DNA from: Devosia sp. RR2S18
Lineage (GTDB): Bacteria > Pseudomonadota > Alphaproteobacteria > Rhizobiales > Devosiaceae
Reading direction: 5' to 3'
Assembly: GCF_030177755.1 (NCBI RefSeq)
Contig: NZ_CP126539.1
Coordinates: forward strand, 830,001 to 894,000
DNA: 64,000 nucleotides
Positions 33,288 to 43,633 of the stretch are shown piece after piece. Each line of letters begins with the position of its first letter. Positions within the stretch are counted from its first letter, which is position 1. Made by a program: the position numbers and the translations under genes. The notes under the pieces are model-generated. The model was given only the letters and a program-made list of their open reading frames with translations. It had not been told where the DNA came from and did no database searches.

Positions 33288-34216
33288 GCGACGTCGCCCG
33301 CACCACCGAAGTTGCCGCCGTCGACAGCAATGCGCTGGTCCGCCCCAAGCGCCGCAGCCGCGCCGTCGTCGCGATGATCGACCGGTACAGATGGTATGAG
33401 TTGGTGGGGCTTTATGCCGGCATCGCGCTGTTCATGGTCTTCGTGCTGGCGCCGTTCGTCGAAGGCTTCATGGTATCGCTAAAGCCGCTGAGCCAGCTCT
33501 TCTCCACGCCCTACAATTTCATCCCCCAGAACGGCTCCTTCACAGCCTATTTTACCATGTGGACCACCGTGGAAGGGTTGGGGCGCTACATCTTCAATTC
33601 GCTCTTCATCTCGGCAATCGTTACCCTGGCGGTGATCGCTATCGTGGTGCCGGCAGCCTATGCCTTCGCCCGCTTCCAGTTCACTGGTTCAGGCTTGCTC
33701 TTGGGTGGGTTCCTGGCGGTAAACATGTTCTCAGGTGCGGTGTTGCTGATACCGCTCTACCGGCTGATGCGCGCCATGGGGCTCCTTAATTCCTACTGGG
33801 CGATGATCGTGCCGGGCATTGCTTTTCTGATCCCGTCCTCGATCTGGCTGTTGCGCACCTATATGGCCCGCATCCCGCGCGAGCTGGACGAGGCTGCCTG
33901 GGTGGACGGCGCCAGTCGCCTTTATACCCTGCGCCGGGTCATCCTGCCGCTAGCCATGCCCGGCGTTGTGGTGGTCGCCATCATGACCTTTATCGGGGCC
34001 TATGCGCAGCAGTTCATCTTCGCGCTGACCTTCAATTCGCGGCAGGAATTTATGCCGCTGCCGGTTGGCCTCTTTGCCTTCTTCGGCCGCCAGGAAGTGC
34101 TCTGGAATGAGCTCATGGCGGCAAGTTTTGTCGGAATCCTGCCGGTCATGATCGTCATCGTGTTCCTGCAGCGCTATCTCGTCGCCGGTCTCACCGCCGG
34201 TGCCGTGAAGCAATAG
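33284..34216 (+). CDS. ABC sugar importer 2, permease (MalG type)
   Basis: 310 residues. A cytoplasmic basic N-terminus (RPKRRSRAVVAMIDRYRWYE), then six spans and EAA loop ELDEAAWVDGASRLYTLRRVILP. Partner of the preceding permease. The binding-protein gene follows after a small hairpin. Confidence 0.92.
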   Translation: MSDVARTTEVAAVDSNALVRPKRRSRAVVAMIDRYRWYELVGLYAGIALFMVFVLAPFVEGFMVSLKPLSQLFSTPYNFIPQNGSFTAYFTMWTTVEGLGRYIFNSLFISAIVTLAVIAIVVPAAYAFARFQFTGSGLLLGGFLAVNMFSGAVLLIPLYRLMRAMGLLNSYWAMIVPGIAFLIPSSIWLLRTYMARIPRELDEAAWVDGASRLYTLRRVILPLAMPGVVVVAIMTFIGAYAQQFIFALTFNSRQEFMPLPVGLFAFFGRQEVLWNELMAASFVGILPVMIVIVFLQRYLVAGLTAGAVKQ

Positions 34217-34219
34217 GGA

Positions 34220-34237
34220 GCGGGCCTCCAGGCCTGC
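34220..34237 (+). repeat. Small hairpin between permease and binding-protein genes
   Basis: GCGGGCC 34220-34226 can pair with GGCCTGC 34231-34237 (one G-T pair) around TCCA. No T-run. Confidence 0.35.
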
Positions 34238-34256
34238 ACAACAAGGGAGACTAACT

Positions 34257-35480
34257 TTGAAGCATACATCGAAATTCCTCGTGGCCTCGCTGGTGGCGCT
34301 TTCGGGCTCCACTGCGCTCGCCACCACCGCGGCCCAGGCTGAGACCATCAGCTTCATCCTCTGCGGCGACCAGATTTTCCCCAGCCAGGAGCGTGCGATC
34401 GCCGACTGGGAAGAAGCCAATCCCGACTATCCCGTCGACGTGCAACTCGTTGGTTGGGCCCAGTGCCAGGACCGCGCCACCCAGCTTGCCATTGCCGGCG
34501 ACCCGGTAGGCCTGGCCTATGTCGGCTCACGCACCGTCAAGCAGTACGCGCTCAACGACCTCATCGTTGAAATCCCGATGACGGAAGAAGAGCAGGCTTC
34601 TTACCATAACTATGTGCCCGAGACCGTGACCTTCGAAGGGACGCAGTGGGGTGTCCCGGTCGCCTTCTCCACCAAGGCGCTGTACTGGAACAAGGACCTC
34701 TACGAAGAGGCCGGCCTTGACCCCGACACCCCACCCAAGACCTGGGAAGAAAAGATCGCTTTTGCCAAGCAGATCACGGAAAATACTGATGCTGCCGGCT
34801 ATGGCGTTGTCGCCAAGACCATGGACAACACCATGCACCAGTTCCTGCACTGGGTGTATTCGAACAATGGTCAGGTGATCGACGCGGATGGCAACATCGT
34901 GCTCAACTCGCCCGAGAACCTCGAGGCGCTGACCGCGCTGCGGGACATTGTTCCTTATGGCGAAGAAGGCCCGACTGCCTACGAGCAGAACGAAGTGCGT
35001 GCCATCTGGCTCGATGGCGGTGTCGCCATGATCGAGGCTATGGCCAGCGCCGGCAACCTTGCCGAAGAGGCCGGCATGAACTGGGGGGTCGCTCCGCTCC
35101 CGCAGGGCCCGAGCGCTGAAGGTCCCGGCACGCTGTTGATCACCGACTCGCTGGTCGTGTTCAAGGGCACCGGCTACGAGGACAAGGCGATCGAATTCGC
35201 CAAATTCCTCACTCAGCCTGAGTACCAGTGGCCCTACGAGCAGGAAAACGGCCTCACGCCGCTCCGTCCTTCTGAAGAAGTCGAGCAGTTCGTCTCGGAG
35301 AACCCCGAATGGGCGCCGCTGATCGACGGCATCGAGCATGGTGGCCCAGAGCCGCTGTTCACCGACTATATCGGCCTGCAGAACGTCATGATCGAGATGG
35401 TCCAGTCGGTCGTCACCGGTCAGGCCGAGCCTGAAGCTGCCCTCGAACAGGCTGCTGCCGAGCTCGAGCAGTACAAGTAA
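34257..35480 (+). CDS. Extracellular sugar-binding protein of ABC importer 2
   Basis: 407 residues from a TTG start. TTG is chosen because GGGAG (34245-34249) lies 7 nt before it and it gives a complete Sec signal peptide (KHTSKFLVASLVALSG, cleavage near AQA-ET); no ATG or GTG is available in time. The mature part is a family 1 solute-binding protein (ISFILCGDQIFPSQERAIADWEEANPDYPVDVQLVGW; YWNKDLYEEAGLDPDTPPKTWEE). It differs from the Tat-exported protein of cluster 1. A GC hairpin follows the stop. Confidence 0.9.
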   Translation: MKHTSKFLVASLVALSGSTALATTAAQAETISFILCGDQIFPSQERAIADWEEANPDYPVDVQLVGWAQCQDRATQLAIAGDPVGLAYVGSRTVKQYALNDLIVEIPMTEEEQASYHNYVPETVTFEGTQWGVPVAFSTKALYWNKDLYEEAGLDPDTPPKTWEEKIAFAKQITENTDAAGYGVVAKTMDNTMHQFLHWVYSNNGQVIDADGNIVLNSPENLEALTALRDIVPYGEEGPTAYEQNEVRAIWLDGGVAMIEAMASAGNLAEEAGMNWGVAPLPQGPSAEGPGTLLITDSLVVFKGTGYEDKAIEFAKFLTQPEYQWPYEQENGLTPLRPSEEVEQFVSENPEWAPLIDGIEHGGPEPLFTDYIGLQNVMIEMVQSVVTGQAEPEAALEQAAAELEQYK

Positions 35481-35496
35481 AGCCCTCCCAGGCTTG

Positions 35497-35521
35497 GCCG
35501 TCGCCCCTCCGGGGCGGCGGC
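35497..35521 (+). repeat. GC-rich hairpin after the cluster 2 binding-protein gene
   Basis: GCCGTCGCCCC 35497-35507 pairs with GGGGCGGCGGC 35511-35521 (one T-G pair) around TCC. No T-run, so read-through into the ATPase gene is expected. Confidence 0.5.
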
Positions 35522-35556
35522 GTCCTTCATAGATTCCCACCGGAGACCCGCGCGCC

Positions 35557-36633
<1,077 letters not shown>

Positions 36634-36654
36634 ATCGGCGGCAGGCACGTGATC

Positions 36655-37521
36655 ATGCTCGACATCGTGGGGTTGCTGCAGACCGAGAAGGACGAGTTCA
36701 CCCGATCCGAGCGCGCGCTGACTGAAATCGTTCTTGCCGATGTCGATCGCGCCCTCAAGATGAGCATCGTCGATCTGGCAGCGCGTGCCGATGTCTCGCC
36801 GCCCACCGTGACGCGCTTCTGTCGCCGTTTGGGTTGCGACTCCTATGCCGATTTCAAAGTGCGTCTCGCCCAGTCGCGCTTTGTCGGGCAACGCTATTTC
36901 GCGCCAGCCGCCGGGCCCACGAGTGCACGAGAAATCGCGCAGGGGGTGGTCAACGGCATCCAGTCGACGATCTACGAAACGTTCGACCACATGGATTTCG
37001 ATGCGGTGGAGCGGGCCGCCGAGAGCATCATCGGCGCCAACTTCCTGCTCGCCTATGGTTCTGGCGGCGCGTCCTCGACCATGGCGACCGAAACCGAGGC
37101 GCGGCTGTTCCGGCTGGGCCTGCGCGTCACCTCCTGCATCGATCATCAGGTGCAGCTCATGCGGGCGGCGTCAGCGCCCGCAGGCACCGCCATCATCGCC
37201 TTTTCCCTCTCGGGCAACAATCTGCCCCTGGTTAAGGCAATGGCTGTCGCCGGCGAATATGGGCTGACCCGGATCGTCGTCACCCGGTCTGGTTCCCCCA
37301 TGGCCGGCGAAGCCGATGTCCTCCTGCCCATCAATCGCCGGGAGGATGCCGATATCCTGCGTCCTACGCCCAGCCGCTACGCTTTCCTTGCGACCATCGA
37401 CGTCCTCGCCCAGACGATTGCCACGCGTCTCGGGTCGTCGGCCGTCGCCAGCATGCGGCGCATTAAGCACCAATTGGTCGTCAATCGTGATGGAGACGAC
37501 ACCCAGCCGCTGGGAGACTAA
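36655..37521 (+). CDS. RpiR/MurR-family transcriptional regulator
   Basis: 288 residues from ATG 36655 (GTG 36649 is an alternative adding two residues). N-terminal HTH of the RpiR type (FTRSERALTEIVLADVDRAL; LAARADVSPPTVTRFCRRLG), then a SIS sugar-phosphate-binding domain from about 125 (LLAYGSGGASSTMATE; IIAFSLSGNNLPLVKAMA). Family members such as MurR sense amino-sugar phosphates. Position at the end of the transporter genes and before a hexosaminidase suggests that it regulates this cluster, perhaps through the symmetric site at 31162. Confidence 0.9.
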   Translation: MLDIVGLLQTEKDEFTRSERALTEIVLADVDRALKMSIVDLAARADVSPPTVTRFCRRLGCDSYADFKVRLAQSRFVGQRYFAPAAGPTSAREIAQGVVNGIQSTIYETFDHMDFDAVERAAESIIGANFLLAYGSGGASSTMATETEARLFRLGLRVTSCIDHQVQLMRAASAPAGTAIIAFSLSGNNLPLVKAMAVAGEYGLTRIVVTRSGSPMAGEADVLLPINRREDADILRPTPSRYAFLATIDVLAQTIATRLGSSAVASMRRIKHQLVVNRDGDDTQPLGD

Positions 37522-37693
37522 TGACCCACTGCCCCAAAACCCCGAATATTTCCATCTAGCCTCTCCTCTGGAATGGGGAGGGACCGTACCGTGGCAGGAA
37601 CGCTGTCTTGCCCCGCACGCGATCCGTTCCTCCCTCTCCTAGGAGGAGGTTAGTTGGAAGTTCCACCCTTAAGAAGAACACCCGGACCCGCTC

Positions 37694-39706
37694 ATGCCTA
37701 ACACCTTCTCCTTCGTCACGACCTGGTCTCCAGCCTCCGACAGCGAGGCCATGGGCTATGGCCTTGAGCTGACCAATACCGGCAATGAAGCCGTCAGCGG
37801 CTTCCAGCTCGGCTTTTCGGGACCAGCCCGCATCGACCCCCATGCAACATTGGAGAACGGCAAGCTCCTCAAGCGCCTCTCCAACCACACCCTTGTTGCT
37901 CCGCCTGAGGGCTTCGTGCTGCAACCAGGCGAGACCTGGACGGCAACGGCCCGCGGCCTGTCCTATGGTCTTCGCCACTGGAGCGACGGCGCAAACTCGG
38001 CCTATGTGGTTCTGGAGGACGGGAGCATCGTTACGCTCGCGACCCAGCCGACCCAAGCCAAGGGTCACAACTCTCCGCTGCTCAAGGGCGCAGCAAAGTT
38101 TCCGGTGCCCGCAAAGGCGCCCGTGTCTGTTTCGATCATCCCCTGGCCGCGTGCGGTCGCCACTACGGGCAGCCGCATCGCTCCGGCAGGGCTTGATCTG
38201 GTGGGCGAAGGTGACGATGCTGGCCGGGCCGTCTCAGCCTTTTGCGGCCTCGTCGATGATCTCTTTTCAGTGGAAGCCATTGTGCGTCCCGCCTCCGAGG
38301 GTGGCATGCCGGTTGTTGTGCGGCATCGTCCAGGGATGGCGGCGGAAGCCTACGAAGTGCAGTTCGGCGAGGACAGCGCTGTCGTCGAAGCCTCAACTCG
38401 ACAGGGGATGTTCTATGGGCTCGTGACGCTGGGGCAAATCCTGCGCGGCGCCAAGCGCCATCCGCAGACCTTTATTTTCCCTGCCGGTGGCAGCATCACC
38501 GACGAGCCCGGCTTTGCCTATCGCGGCTCTCACCTTGACGTAGCGCGCCAGTTCTATTCGGGCGCCGAGGTTAGCCGGCTGCTCAAGATCATGGCCTGGA
38601 ACAAGATGAACCGGTTCCACTGGCATCTGACCGAGGATGAAGCCTGGCGCCTGGAGATCGAAGCCTATCCGCAGTTGACGGAAATCGCCGCCTGGCGCGG
38701 GCATGGCAAGGCGCTGCCGCCGCTGCTCGGTTCGGGCCCACAGCCGACCGGTGGCTATTACTCCAAGAATGTTGTCCGGCAGATCGTGGCACTGGCCGAT
38801 AACCTGGGCATCACCATCATCCCCGAAATCGATATTCCCGGCCATTCCTATGCGCTGCTCCAAGCGCTTCCCGAACTGCAGGACCCCAACGAAAAAGGTG
38901 AATACCAGTCCGTCCAGGGCTTCCCCAATAACAGCCTCAACCCGGCGCACGAGCCGGTCTATACCTTTATTGAAACCGTGATCGATGAAGTGCTTGAGCT
39001 CTTTCCCGCTGGTGTCTTCCATATCGGCGCCGACGAGGTGCCGCTGGCGGCGTGGTCCGGTTCGCCCCTTGCACTTGACCTTATCGAGAAGCTGGCCGGG
39101 CCCGAGATGCGGCAAAAGCATGAGCGGCAGTTCAACCAACTCGGTAATCATCACGGCGCCGACGAGATCGAGGGCTCGCCGACCGCAATCCTCCAGGCTC
39201 ACTTCATCCGCCGCATCCATGATTACATCTCGTCCAAGGGCGCCATCACCGGAGGCTGGGAAGAGGCGGCACATGGCGACGCGGTCGACAAGGACAAGAG
39301 TTTTGTCATTGGCTGGCGCAATGTCGAGATCAACGCAGCGCTCGCCGAGCGCGGCTACGACATCGTCGTTTCACCTGGGCAGCGCTATTATCTCGACATG
39401 GCGAACGGCGCGGCATGGGCGGAGCCCGGCGCTGGCTGGGCCGGCTGGTCCGGTCCCCAGGAGACCTATGAGTTCGAAGCGCGCGCTGGCTTTTCCGAAA
39501 AAGGCCTTGAGCACCTGCTGGGGGTCCAGAGCTGCATCTGGTCGGAATCGATGACCGATCGCGCCATCTTTGACCGATTGGTCTTTCCGCGCCTATCGGC
39601 CATCGCGGAGGCGGGCTGGACCGTGCCGGAGCGGAAAAGCTGGGAGCGCTTCAAGGCGCTCGTGGGCCTCATGCCCATCATGTACGGCTACTGGGCCGAG
39701 GAGTAG
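37694..39706 (+). CDS. GH20 beta-N-acetylhexosaminidase
   Basis: 670 residues. An N-terminal beta domain (about 1-130), a GH20b-like alpha/beta domain (about 145-270) and the catalytic barrel from about 275 (FAYRGSHLDVARQFYS; NRFHWHLTEDEAWRLEI; catalytic pair Asp447-Glu448 in HIGADEVP). It removes terminal GlcNAc or GalNAc from chito-oligosaccharides or glycans, using the substrate N-acetyl group as nucleophile. No signal peptide is seen, so it works on imported material. It follows the RpiR gene by 172 bp, a gap with short palindromic CCTCC/GGAGG runs but no ribosome-binding site next to the ATG. Confidence 0.9.
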   Translation: MPNTFSFVTTWSPASDSEAMGYGLELTNTGNEAVSGFQLGFSGPARIDPHATLENGKLLKRLSNHTLVAPPEGFVLQPGETWTATARGLSYGLRHWSDGANSAYVVLEDGSIVTLATQPTQAKGHNSPLLKGAAKFPVPAKAPVSVSIIPWPRAVATTGSRIAPAGLDLVGEGDDAGRAVSAFCGLVDDLFSVEAIVRPASEGGMPVVVRHRPGMAAEAYEVQFGEDSAVVEASTRQGMFYGLVTLGQILRGAKRHPQTFIFPAGGSITDEPGFAYRGSHLDVARQFYSGAEVSRLLKIMAWNKMNRFHWHLTEDEAWRLEIEAYPQLTEIAAWRGHGKALPPLLGSGPQPTGGYYSKNVVRQIVALADNLGITIIPEIDIPGHSYALLQALPELQDPNEKGEYQSVQGFPNNSLNPAHEPVYTFIETVIDEVLELFPAGVFHIGADEVPLAAWSGSPLALDLIEKLAGPEMRQKHERQFNQLGNHHGADEIEGSPTAILQAHFIRRIHDYISSKGAITGGWEEAAHGDAVDKDKSFVIGWRNVEINAALAERGYDIVVSPGQRYYLDMANGAAWAEPGAGWAGWSGPQETYEFEARAGFSEKGLEHLLGVQSCIWSESMTDRAIFDRLVFPRLSAIAEAGWTVPERKSWERFKALVGLMPIMYGYWAEE

Positions 39707-39720
39707 CATCCGAGCCGCAA

Positions 39721-39742
39721 GAGAGGCACTTCGGTGCCTCTC
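39721..39742. terminator. Hairpin between convergent GH20 and M81 genes
   Basis: GAGAGGCAC 39721-39729 pairs with GTGCCTCTC 39734-39742 around a TTCG loop. No clear T-run, but the convergent position suggests a bidirectional transcription end. Confidence 0.5.
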
Positions 39743-39763
39743 GATGCTCGCAGTGCGTTAGCC

Positions 39764-41224
39764 TCAAGCGCCCCAAGGGTCCTCGACAATCGGCCAGATA
39801 TTGCGCGGCGCCTTGCGATAGGCCGTCTCGGCTGGCTTGTTCGGATAAGGCTTTCCCGCCGCGCAATAGATGATCTCGAAAGCGATCTTGCTGAAGCTGT
39901 CGTAGAAGTGGTTGGTCGACTTAATCAGCAGAATTTTCCGTGACTTAGGGTCGATGCCAAGCGCCGAAAACAGGCTGGGGTCGAAGCTCTGCGCGCGGGT
40001 GGAATTGAGGATCACGTCGATCCCATCAAAGCTGATCCAGGCCGCGTCGCCGAAGGGCGCATAGCTGTCACCGAACCGCATCTGGGCGTCACGCACCAAT
40101 CGATTGACTCTCACAAGTCGGTCGATCGGGTTACCCGTATGCGGCGCCGACTTGGCACCAAATCTAAGGGGAATTTCAGCATCTTCGCCGGCTGCGAAAC
40201 AAATCTGCACGGCGATGGGATCCCAAATGGTGCCCACCGCGACATCACTTATCCCCCTCCTGATCAGGTCAGCTAAAATGACGGTTGCATCCCCAGCAGT
40301 GCCGCCGCCGGGATTGTCCCAGACGTCGGCAATGACAACAGGACCGGAAGTTGCTGCCATTGCCTGCTCGACCGCCTCGGCTTCATTCACCTGGGGGACC
40401 ATGAAAGTGCCGCGCTTGGCGAAGAGTTCCCGGCCCAGCCGCTCGGCCAATGTGTCGCCCAGGTCCTCGCGGTCGTCGGTTAGGGCGATGATTTTGGTGC
40501 CCATTTCAGGCACGTCACCGGCCATGAAACCATGGATGACGGAGAGGGAGAGGAGGTTTGGTTCCGACTTCTCCAGTGCATAAAGCTGATCGACAAAGCC
40601 GCGCATAGGCTGCCTGGAGGTGGGAAAGACATCAATCATGCGGGGATCAAAGACACTCATCACCGGCTTGATCTCGCCCTTCAGCGTACGAACGGCAATG
40701 GCCCAGAGGTCGCGCGCCCGGTCCACGAAATCGGTGTGGGGGAATTCCTTGAAGGCAACGAGGAAATCGGCAGCGGTGACGCGCTTTCGCGTCAAATGGC
40801 TGTGGGGGTCGAGTTCGGCGCAGACGAGGACGTCCGGGCCGACAATCTCGCGGACGCGGGCGAGGAGGTCGCCTTCGCAATCATCATAGCCTTGCGCCAC
40901 CATGGCGCCGTGCAGGCCCATGACGACTGCGTCGACCGGCAAGGCGGCACGGAGCTGCTCGAGGATCTCATCGCGCAACTCCTCATAGGTTGCGCGCGCT
41001 ACAAGCCCCGCCGGATCCGCCCAGCTGGCGCTGCCCTCGATTAGTGTCCAGCCTTCGCGGGCGCAGACTTCCCGCCCCACGGTAATGGGTGCGGTGCAGA
41101 GGGTGGGCGTCGCCGGGTGCTCACCGGGGCGGGCGTAGAGCGAGGCCTCGAAGGCGCGCTTGTCGACGGCGATGGGGGAGAAAGTGTTGGTCTCGGTAGC
41201 CAGAGCGGCGGTGAAGACGCGCAC
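39764..41224 (-). CDS. M81-family (MlrC-like) metallopeptidase, copy 2
   Basis: 486 residues from GTG at 41224. Family motifs: MRVFTAALATETNTFSPI, VVMGLHGAM, zinc motifs AELDPHSHLT and FKEFPHTDF, and IADVWDNPGGGTAGDATVI. Only moderately similar to copy 1, so not a recent duplication. Cytoplasmic. It is divergent from ridA-like, SDR and PLP-enzyme genes, suggesting a shared role in handling peptides with D- or modified residues. The metal ligands are taken from the conserved pattern, not from an alignment run here. Confidence 0.88.
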   Translation of the reverse strand: MRVFTAALATETNTFSPIAVDKRAFEASLYARPGEHPATPTLCTAPITVGREVCAREGWTLIEGSASWADPAGLVARATYEELRDEILEQLRAALPVDAVVMGLHGAMVAQGYDDCEGDLLARVREIVGPDVLVCAELDPHSHLTRKRVTAADFLVAFKEFPHTDFVDRARDLWAIAVRTLKGEIKPVMSVFDPRMIDVFPTSRQPMRGFVDQLYALEKSEPNLLSLSVIHGFMAGDVPEMGTKIIALTDDREDLGDTLAERLGRELFAKRGTFMVPQVNEAEAVEQAMAATSGPVVIADVWDNPGGGTAGDATVILADLIRRGISDVAVGTIWDPIAVQICFAAGEDAEIPLRFGAKSAPHTGNPIDRLVRVNRLVRDAQMRFGDSYAPFGDAAWISFDGIDVILNSTRAQSFDPSLFSALGIDPKSRKILLIKSTNHFYDSFSKIAFEIIYCAAGKPYPNKPAETAYRKAPRNIWPIVEDPWGA

Positions 41225-41398
41225 GAAGCACTCGCAAAGTATGAAGAAGAAGGGTTGTCAGTCCACCCAAAGCTAGCACGTGCCCAAAGCTGGTTCACGT
41301 AAGAAATTTTCAGAAGGAGGGACATTTTGCGGTCCAACCAGGCGTATTCTGCGGCTAACCTGCCGAACCAACGAAACTGAGTTACATCTGGAGGACGC

Positions 41399-41782
41399 AT
41401 GCCGATCAAGCGCTATGGTGCAGAAAAGTCTGGAGCGGGCGGGCAGAACCTGCCATTCGCCCGGGCGGTGGAGGCCGGTGGCTGGCTTTATGTCTCGGGC
41501 CAGGTCGCCATGGAGAACGGCGAGATCATCAATGGCGGCATTGTCGAGCAGACGCATAAGACGATTGCCAATGTGATCGCGATTCTCGAAGAGGCCGGCT
41601 ATGGCCTCGAGCATGTGGTGCGCTGCGGTGTGTGGCTTGATGACCCAAGGGACTTCTGGAGCTTCAACGCTGTTTATAAAAGCTATTTCGGCGAACATCC
41701 GCCGGCACGGGCGTGCGTCCAGAGCCATATGATGGTGGACTGCAAGGTCGAGATCGACTGCGTTGCCTATAAAGGGCCATGA
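41399..41782 (+). CDS. RidA-family protein (enamine/imine deaminase)
   Basis: 127 residues with GGAGG just before the ATG. RidA fold: NLPFARAVEAGGWLYVSGQV, NGGIVEQTHKTIANVIAIL, and the catalytic Arg in PPARACVQ followed by KVEIDCVAY. RidA hydrolyses reactive enamines such as 2-aminoacrylate made by PLP-dependent dehydratases. A PLP enzyme of that type is encoded two genes downstream. The next start is 11 bp away. Confidence 0.88.
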   Translation: MPIKRYGAEKSGAGGQNLPFARAVEAGGWLYVSGQVAMENGEIINGGIVEQTHKTIANVIAILEEAGYGLEHVVRCGVWLDDPRDFWSFNAVYKSYFGEHPPARACVQSHMMVDCKVEIDCVAYKGP

Positions 41783-41792
41783 TGGTGAACCG

Positions 41793-42548
41793 ATGCTGAA
41801 CGGCAAAACGGTGCTGGTGAGCGGTGCGGGCGGCGGTATTGGCCGGGCGCTCGTGCGCTGCCTGCGCGAGGCGGGCGCCAGTGTCATCGGCGCTGATCGT
41901 GACGCGGATATGCTGGCCGGGCTTGATCTTGCCGGTACGGTCTTGTTCGATCAGTCCGATGCCAAGGCGACGCGGGCAGCGGTGCAGCTTCATCTCGACG
42001 AGAACGGCGCTCCCGACGCGGTGATCGCTAATGCTGGCTGGACGCGGGCGGAGATCATCGAGGATCTCGATGACGACGTGTGGGACACGGAACTGGCAAT
42101 CAATCTCAATGGTGCCTTTGCCCTGGTTGATCCGGTGGTGGCCGCAATGGCCCGCCAAGGCCGGGGTAGTGTGGTGTTCATCTCCTCGGTCAATGCGCTT
42201 AGCCATTTCGGCAACCCCGCCTATTCGGCAGCCAAGGCCGGGCTTATCGCCTACGCCAAGGCCATCGCGGTAGAACGCGGCCGTGACGGCGTGCGGGCCA
42301 ATGTGGTGGCGCCCGGCTCGGTGCGAACGCCGGCCTGGGACCATCGGCTCCAAGCCGATCCGAGCCTGCTGGATAGGGTCTTGCCGCACTATCCGCTGGG
42401 GCGCATGGTCTCGCCGGAAGAGGTGGCTAATGCCGCCCTGTTCTACTGCTCGCCCATGTCCTCGGGCATCACCGGCACCGTGCTGCCGGTCGATGCCGGG
42501 CTGACGGCAGGCAATCTGCGGTTTGTTGACGAGGTGCTGCGCCAGTGA
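41793..42548 (+). CDS. Short-chain dehydrogenase/reductase
   Basis: 251 residues. NAD(P)-binding TGxxxGxG variant SGAGGGIG at 10-17, catalytic Ser132 in SSVNALS, Tyr144 and Lys148 in YSAAK, and a C-terminal PEEVANAALFYCSP segment ending in the usual VDAGLTAG. Substrate unknown. Its stop overlaps the next GTG start, so it is translationally linked to the PLP enzyme; it may reduce or oxidise the keto acid or hydroxy acid made there. Confidence 0.88.
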   Translation: MLNGKTVLVSGAGGGIGRALVRCLREAGASVIGADRDADMLAGLDLAGTVLFDQSDAKATRAAVQLHLDENGAPDAVIANAGWTRAEIIEDLDDDVWDTELAINLNGAFALVDPVVAAMARQGRGSVVFISSVNALSHFGNPAYSAAKAGLIAYAKAIAVERGRDGVRANVVAPGSVRTPAWDHRLQADPSLLDRVLPHYPLGRMVSPEEVANAALFYCSPMSSGITGTVLPVDAGLTAGNLRFVDEVLRQ

Positions 42549-43606
42549 CCGACATATTCGAGATCGATACCCCGGCCGTGCTGATCGACGTGGACCGGGT
42601 GGAAGCCAATCTGCGCCGCGCGCAGGACTATGCCGACCAACATGGCCTCAAGCTGCGGCCGCATATCAAGACCCATAAGCTGCCGCGCTTTGCCAAACGA
42701 GCCATGGATCTCGGCGCCATTGGCATAACCGTGCAGAAGCTGGGCGAGGCCGAGGTGATGGCCGATGCGGGGATCAGCGAGATTTTCCTGCCCTATAATA
42801 TTTTGGGACAAGCCAAGCTTAAGCGGCTCCGCGCCCTAGCCGAACGGGTGCATATCTCGGTGACGGCCGATAGCGTCGAGACGGTCGAGGGGCTTTCAGC
42901 CGCCTTCGCCGACGCCCCCGAGCCGCTCTCGGTTTTCGTTGAGTGCGATACCGGCATGGGGCGCTGCGGCGTCCAGTCGCCTCAAGCAGCGCTGGATTTG
43001 GCGCAGCGGATCGCTGCGGCGCCCGGTCTGCGGTTCGGTGGTCTCATGACCTATCCCGCGGCGGGGCAGGTGGCGGCGAATGCCCAATGGCTGGAGCAGG
43101 CCAAGGATCTCCTCACCCAGGCAGGTCTGGCGCCGCCGACCATTTCCAATGGTGGCAGTCCGGACATCTGGCGCGCCCATGAGGTTCAAGTTGCGACTGA
43201 GCACCGGCCGGGCACCTATATCTATATGGATCGCTTCCAGGTGGCCAAGGGCGTGGGTGCACTCGAGGACTGCGCGCTTACGGTCCTTGCAACCGTCGTC
43301 AGCCGGCCCACCGAGCACCGGGCCATCATCGATGCCGGTTCCAAGGCGCTGACCAGTGATCTCTTGGGCATGACCGGGCATGGCCTGATCGAGGCCTATC
43401 CTGAGGCGGTGATCGTGGGCCTCAGCGAGGAGCACGGCACCATTGATCTCAGTGCCTGCAGCAAGAAGCCTAAGATCGGCGAGAAGCTGCGCATCATCCC
43501 CAATCATGCCTGCGTGGTCTCCAATCTCTTCGAGACCGTGCATTTGATTGTCAGGGATCAGTTGGTTGAAACGGTGCCCGTGGCCGCGCGGGGCCGCGTC
43601 GACTAA
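42545..43606 (+). CDS. DSD1 / D-threonine-aldolase-type PLP enzyme
   Basis: 353 residues from GTG overlapping the SDR stop. Fold-type III PLP protein: Schiff-base Lys42 in LRPHIKTHK, FVECDTGMGRCGV, ISNGGSPDIW, and the metal site IIPNHACVVSNLF. The His-x-Cys pair in that last motif matches eukaryotic-type D-serine dehydratase zinc ligands, whereas D-threonine aldolases usually have His-x-Asp. So dehydration of a D-3-hydroxy amino acid (D-Ser, D-Thr or 3-hydroxy-D-Asp) to a keto acid plus ammonia is favoured. The RidA gene just upstream fits the enamine intermediate. Aldolase activity remains possible. Confidence 0.85.
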   Translation: MTDIFEIDTPAVLIDVDRVEANLRRAQDYADQHGLKLRPHIKTHKLPRFAKRAMDLGAIGITVQKLGEAEVMADAGISEIFLPYNILGQAKLKRLRALAERVHISVTADSVETVEGLSAAFADAPEPLSVFVECDTGMGRCGVQSPQAALDLAQRIAAAPGLRFGGLMTYPAAGQVAANAQWLEQAKDLLTQAGLAPPTISNGGSPDIWRAHEVQVATEHRPGTYIYMDRFQVAKGVGALEDCALTVLATVVSRPTEHRAIIDAGSKALTSDLLGMTGHGLIEAYPEAVIVGLSEEHGTIDLSACSKKPKIGEKLRIIPNHACVVSNLFETVHLIVRDQLVETVPVAARGRVD

Positions 43607-43633
43607 GCTCAAGTTGTTGTCGGAGGAGTTGCC

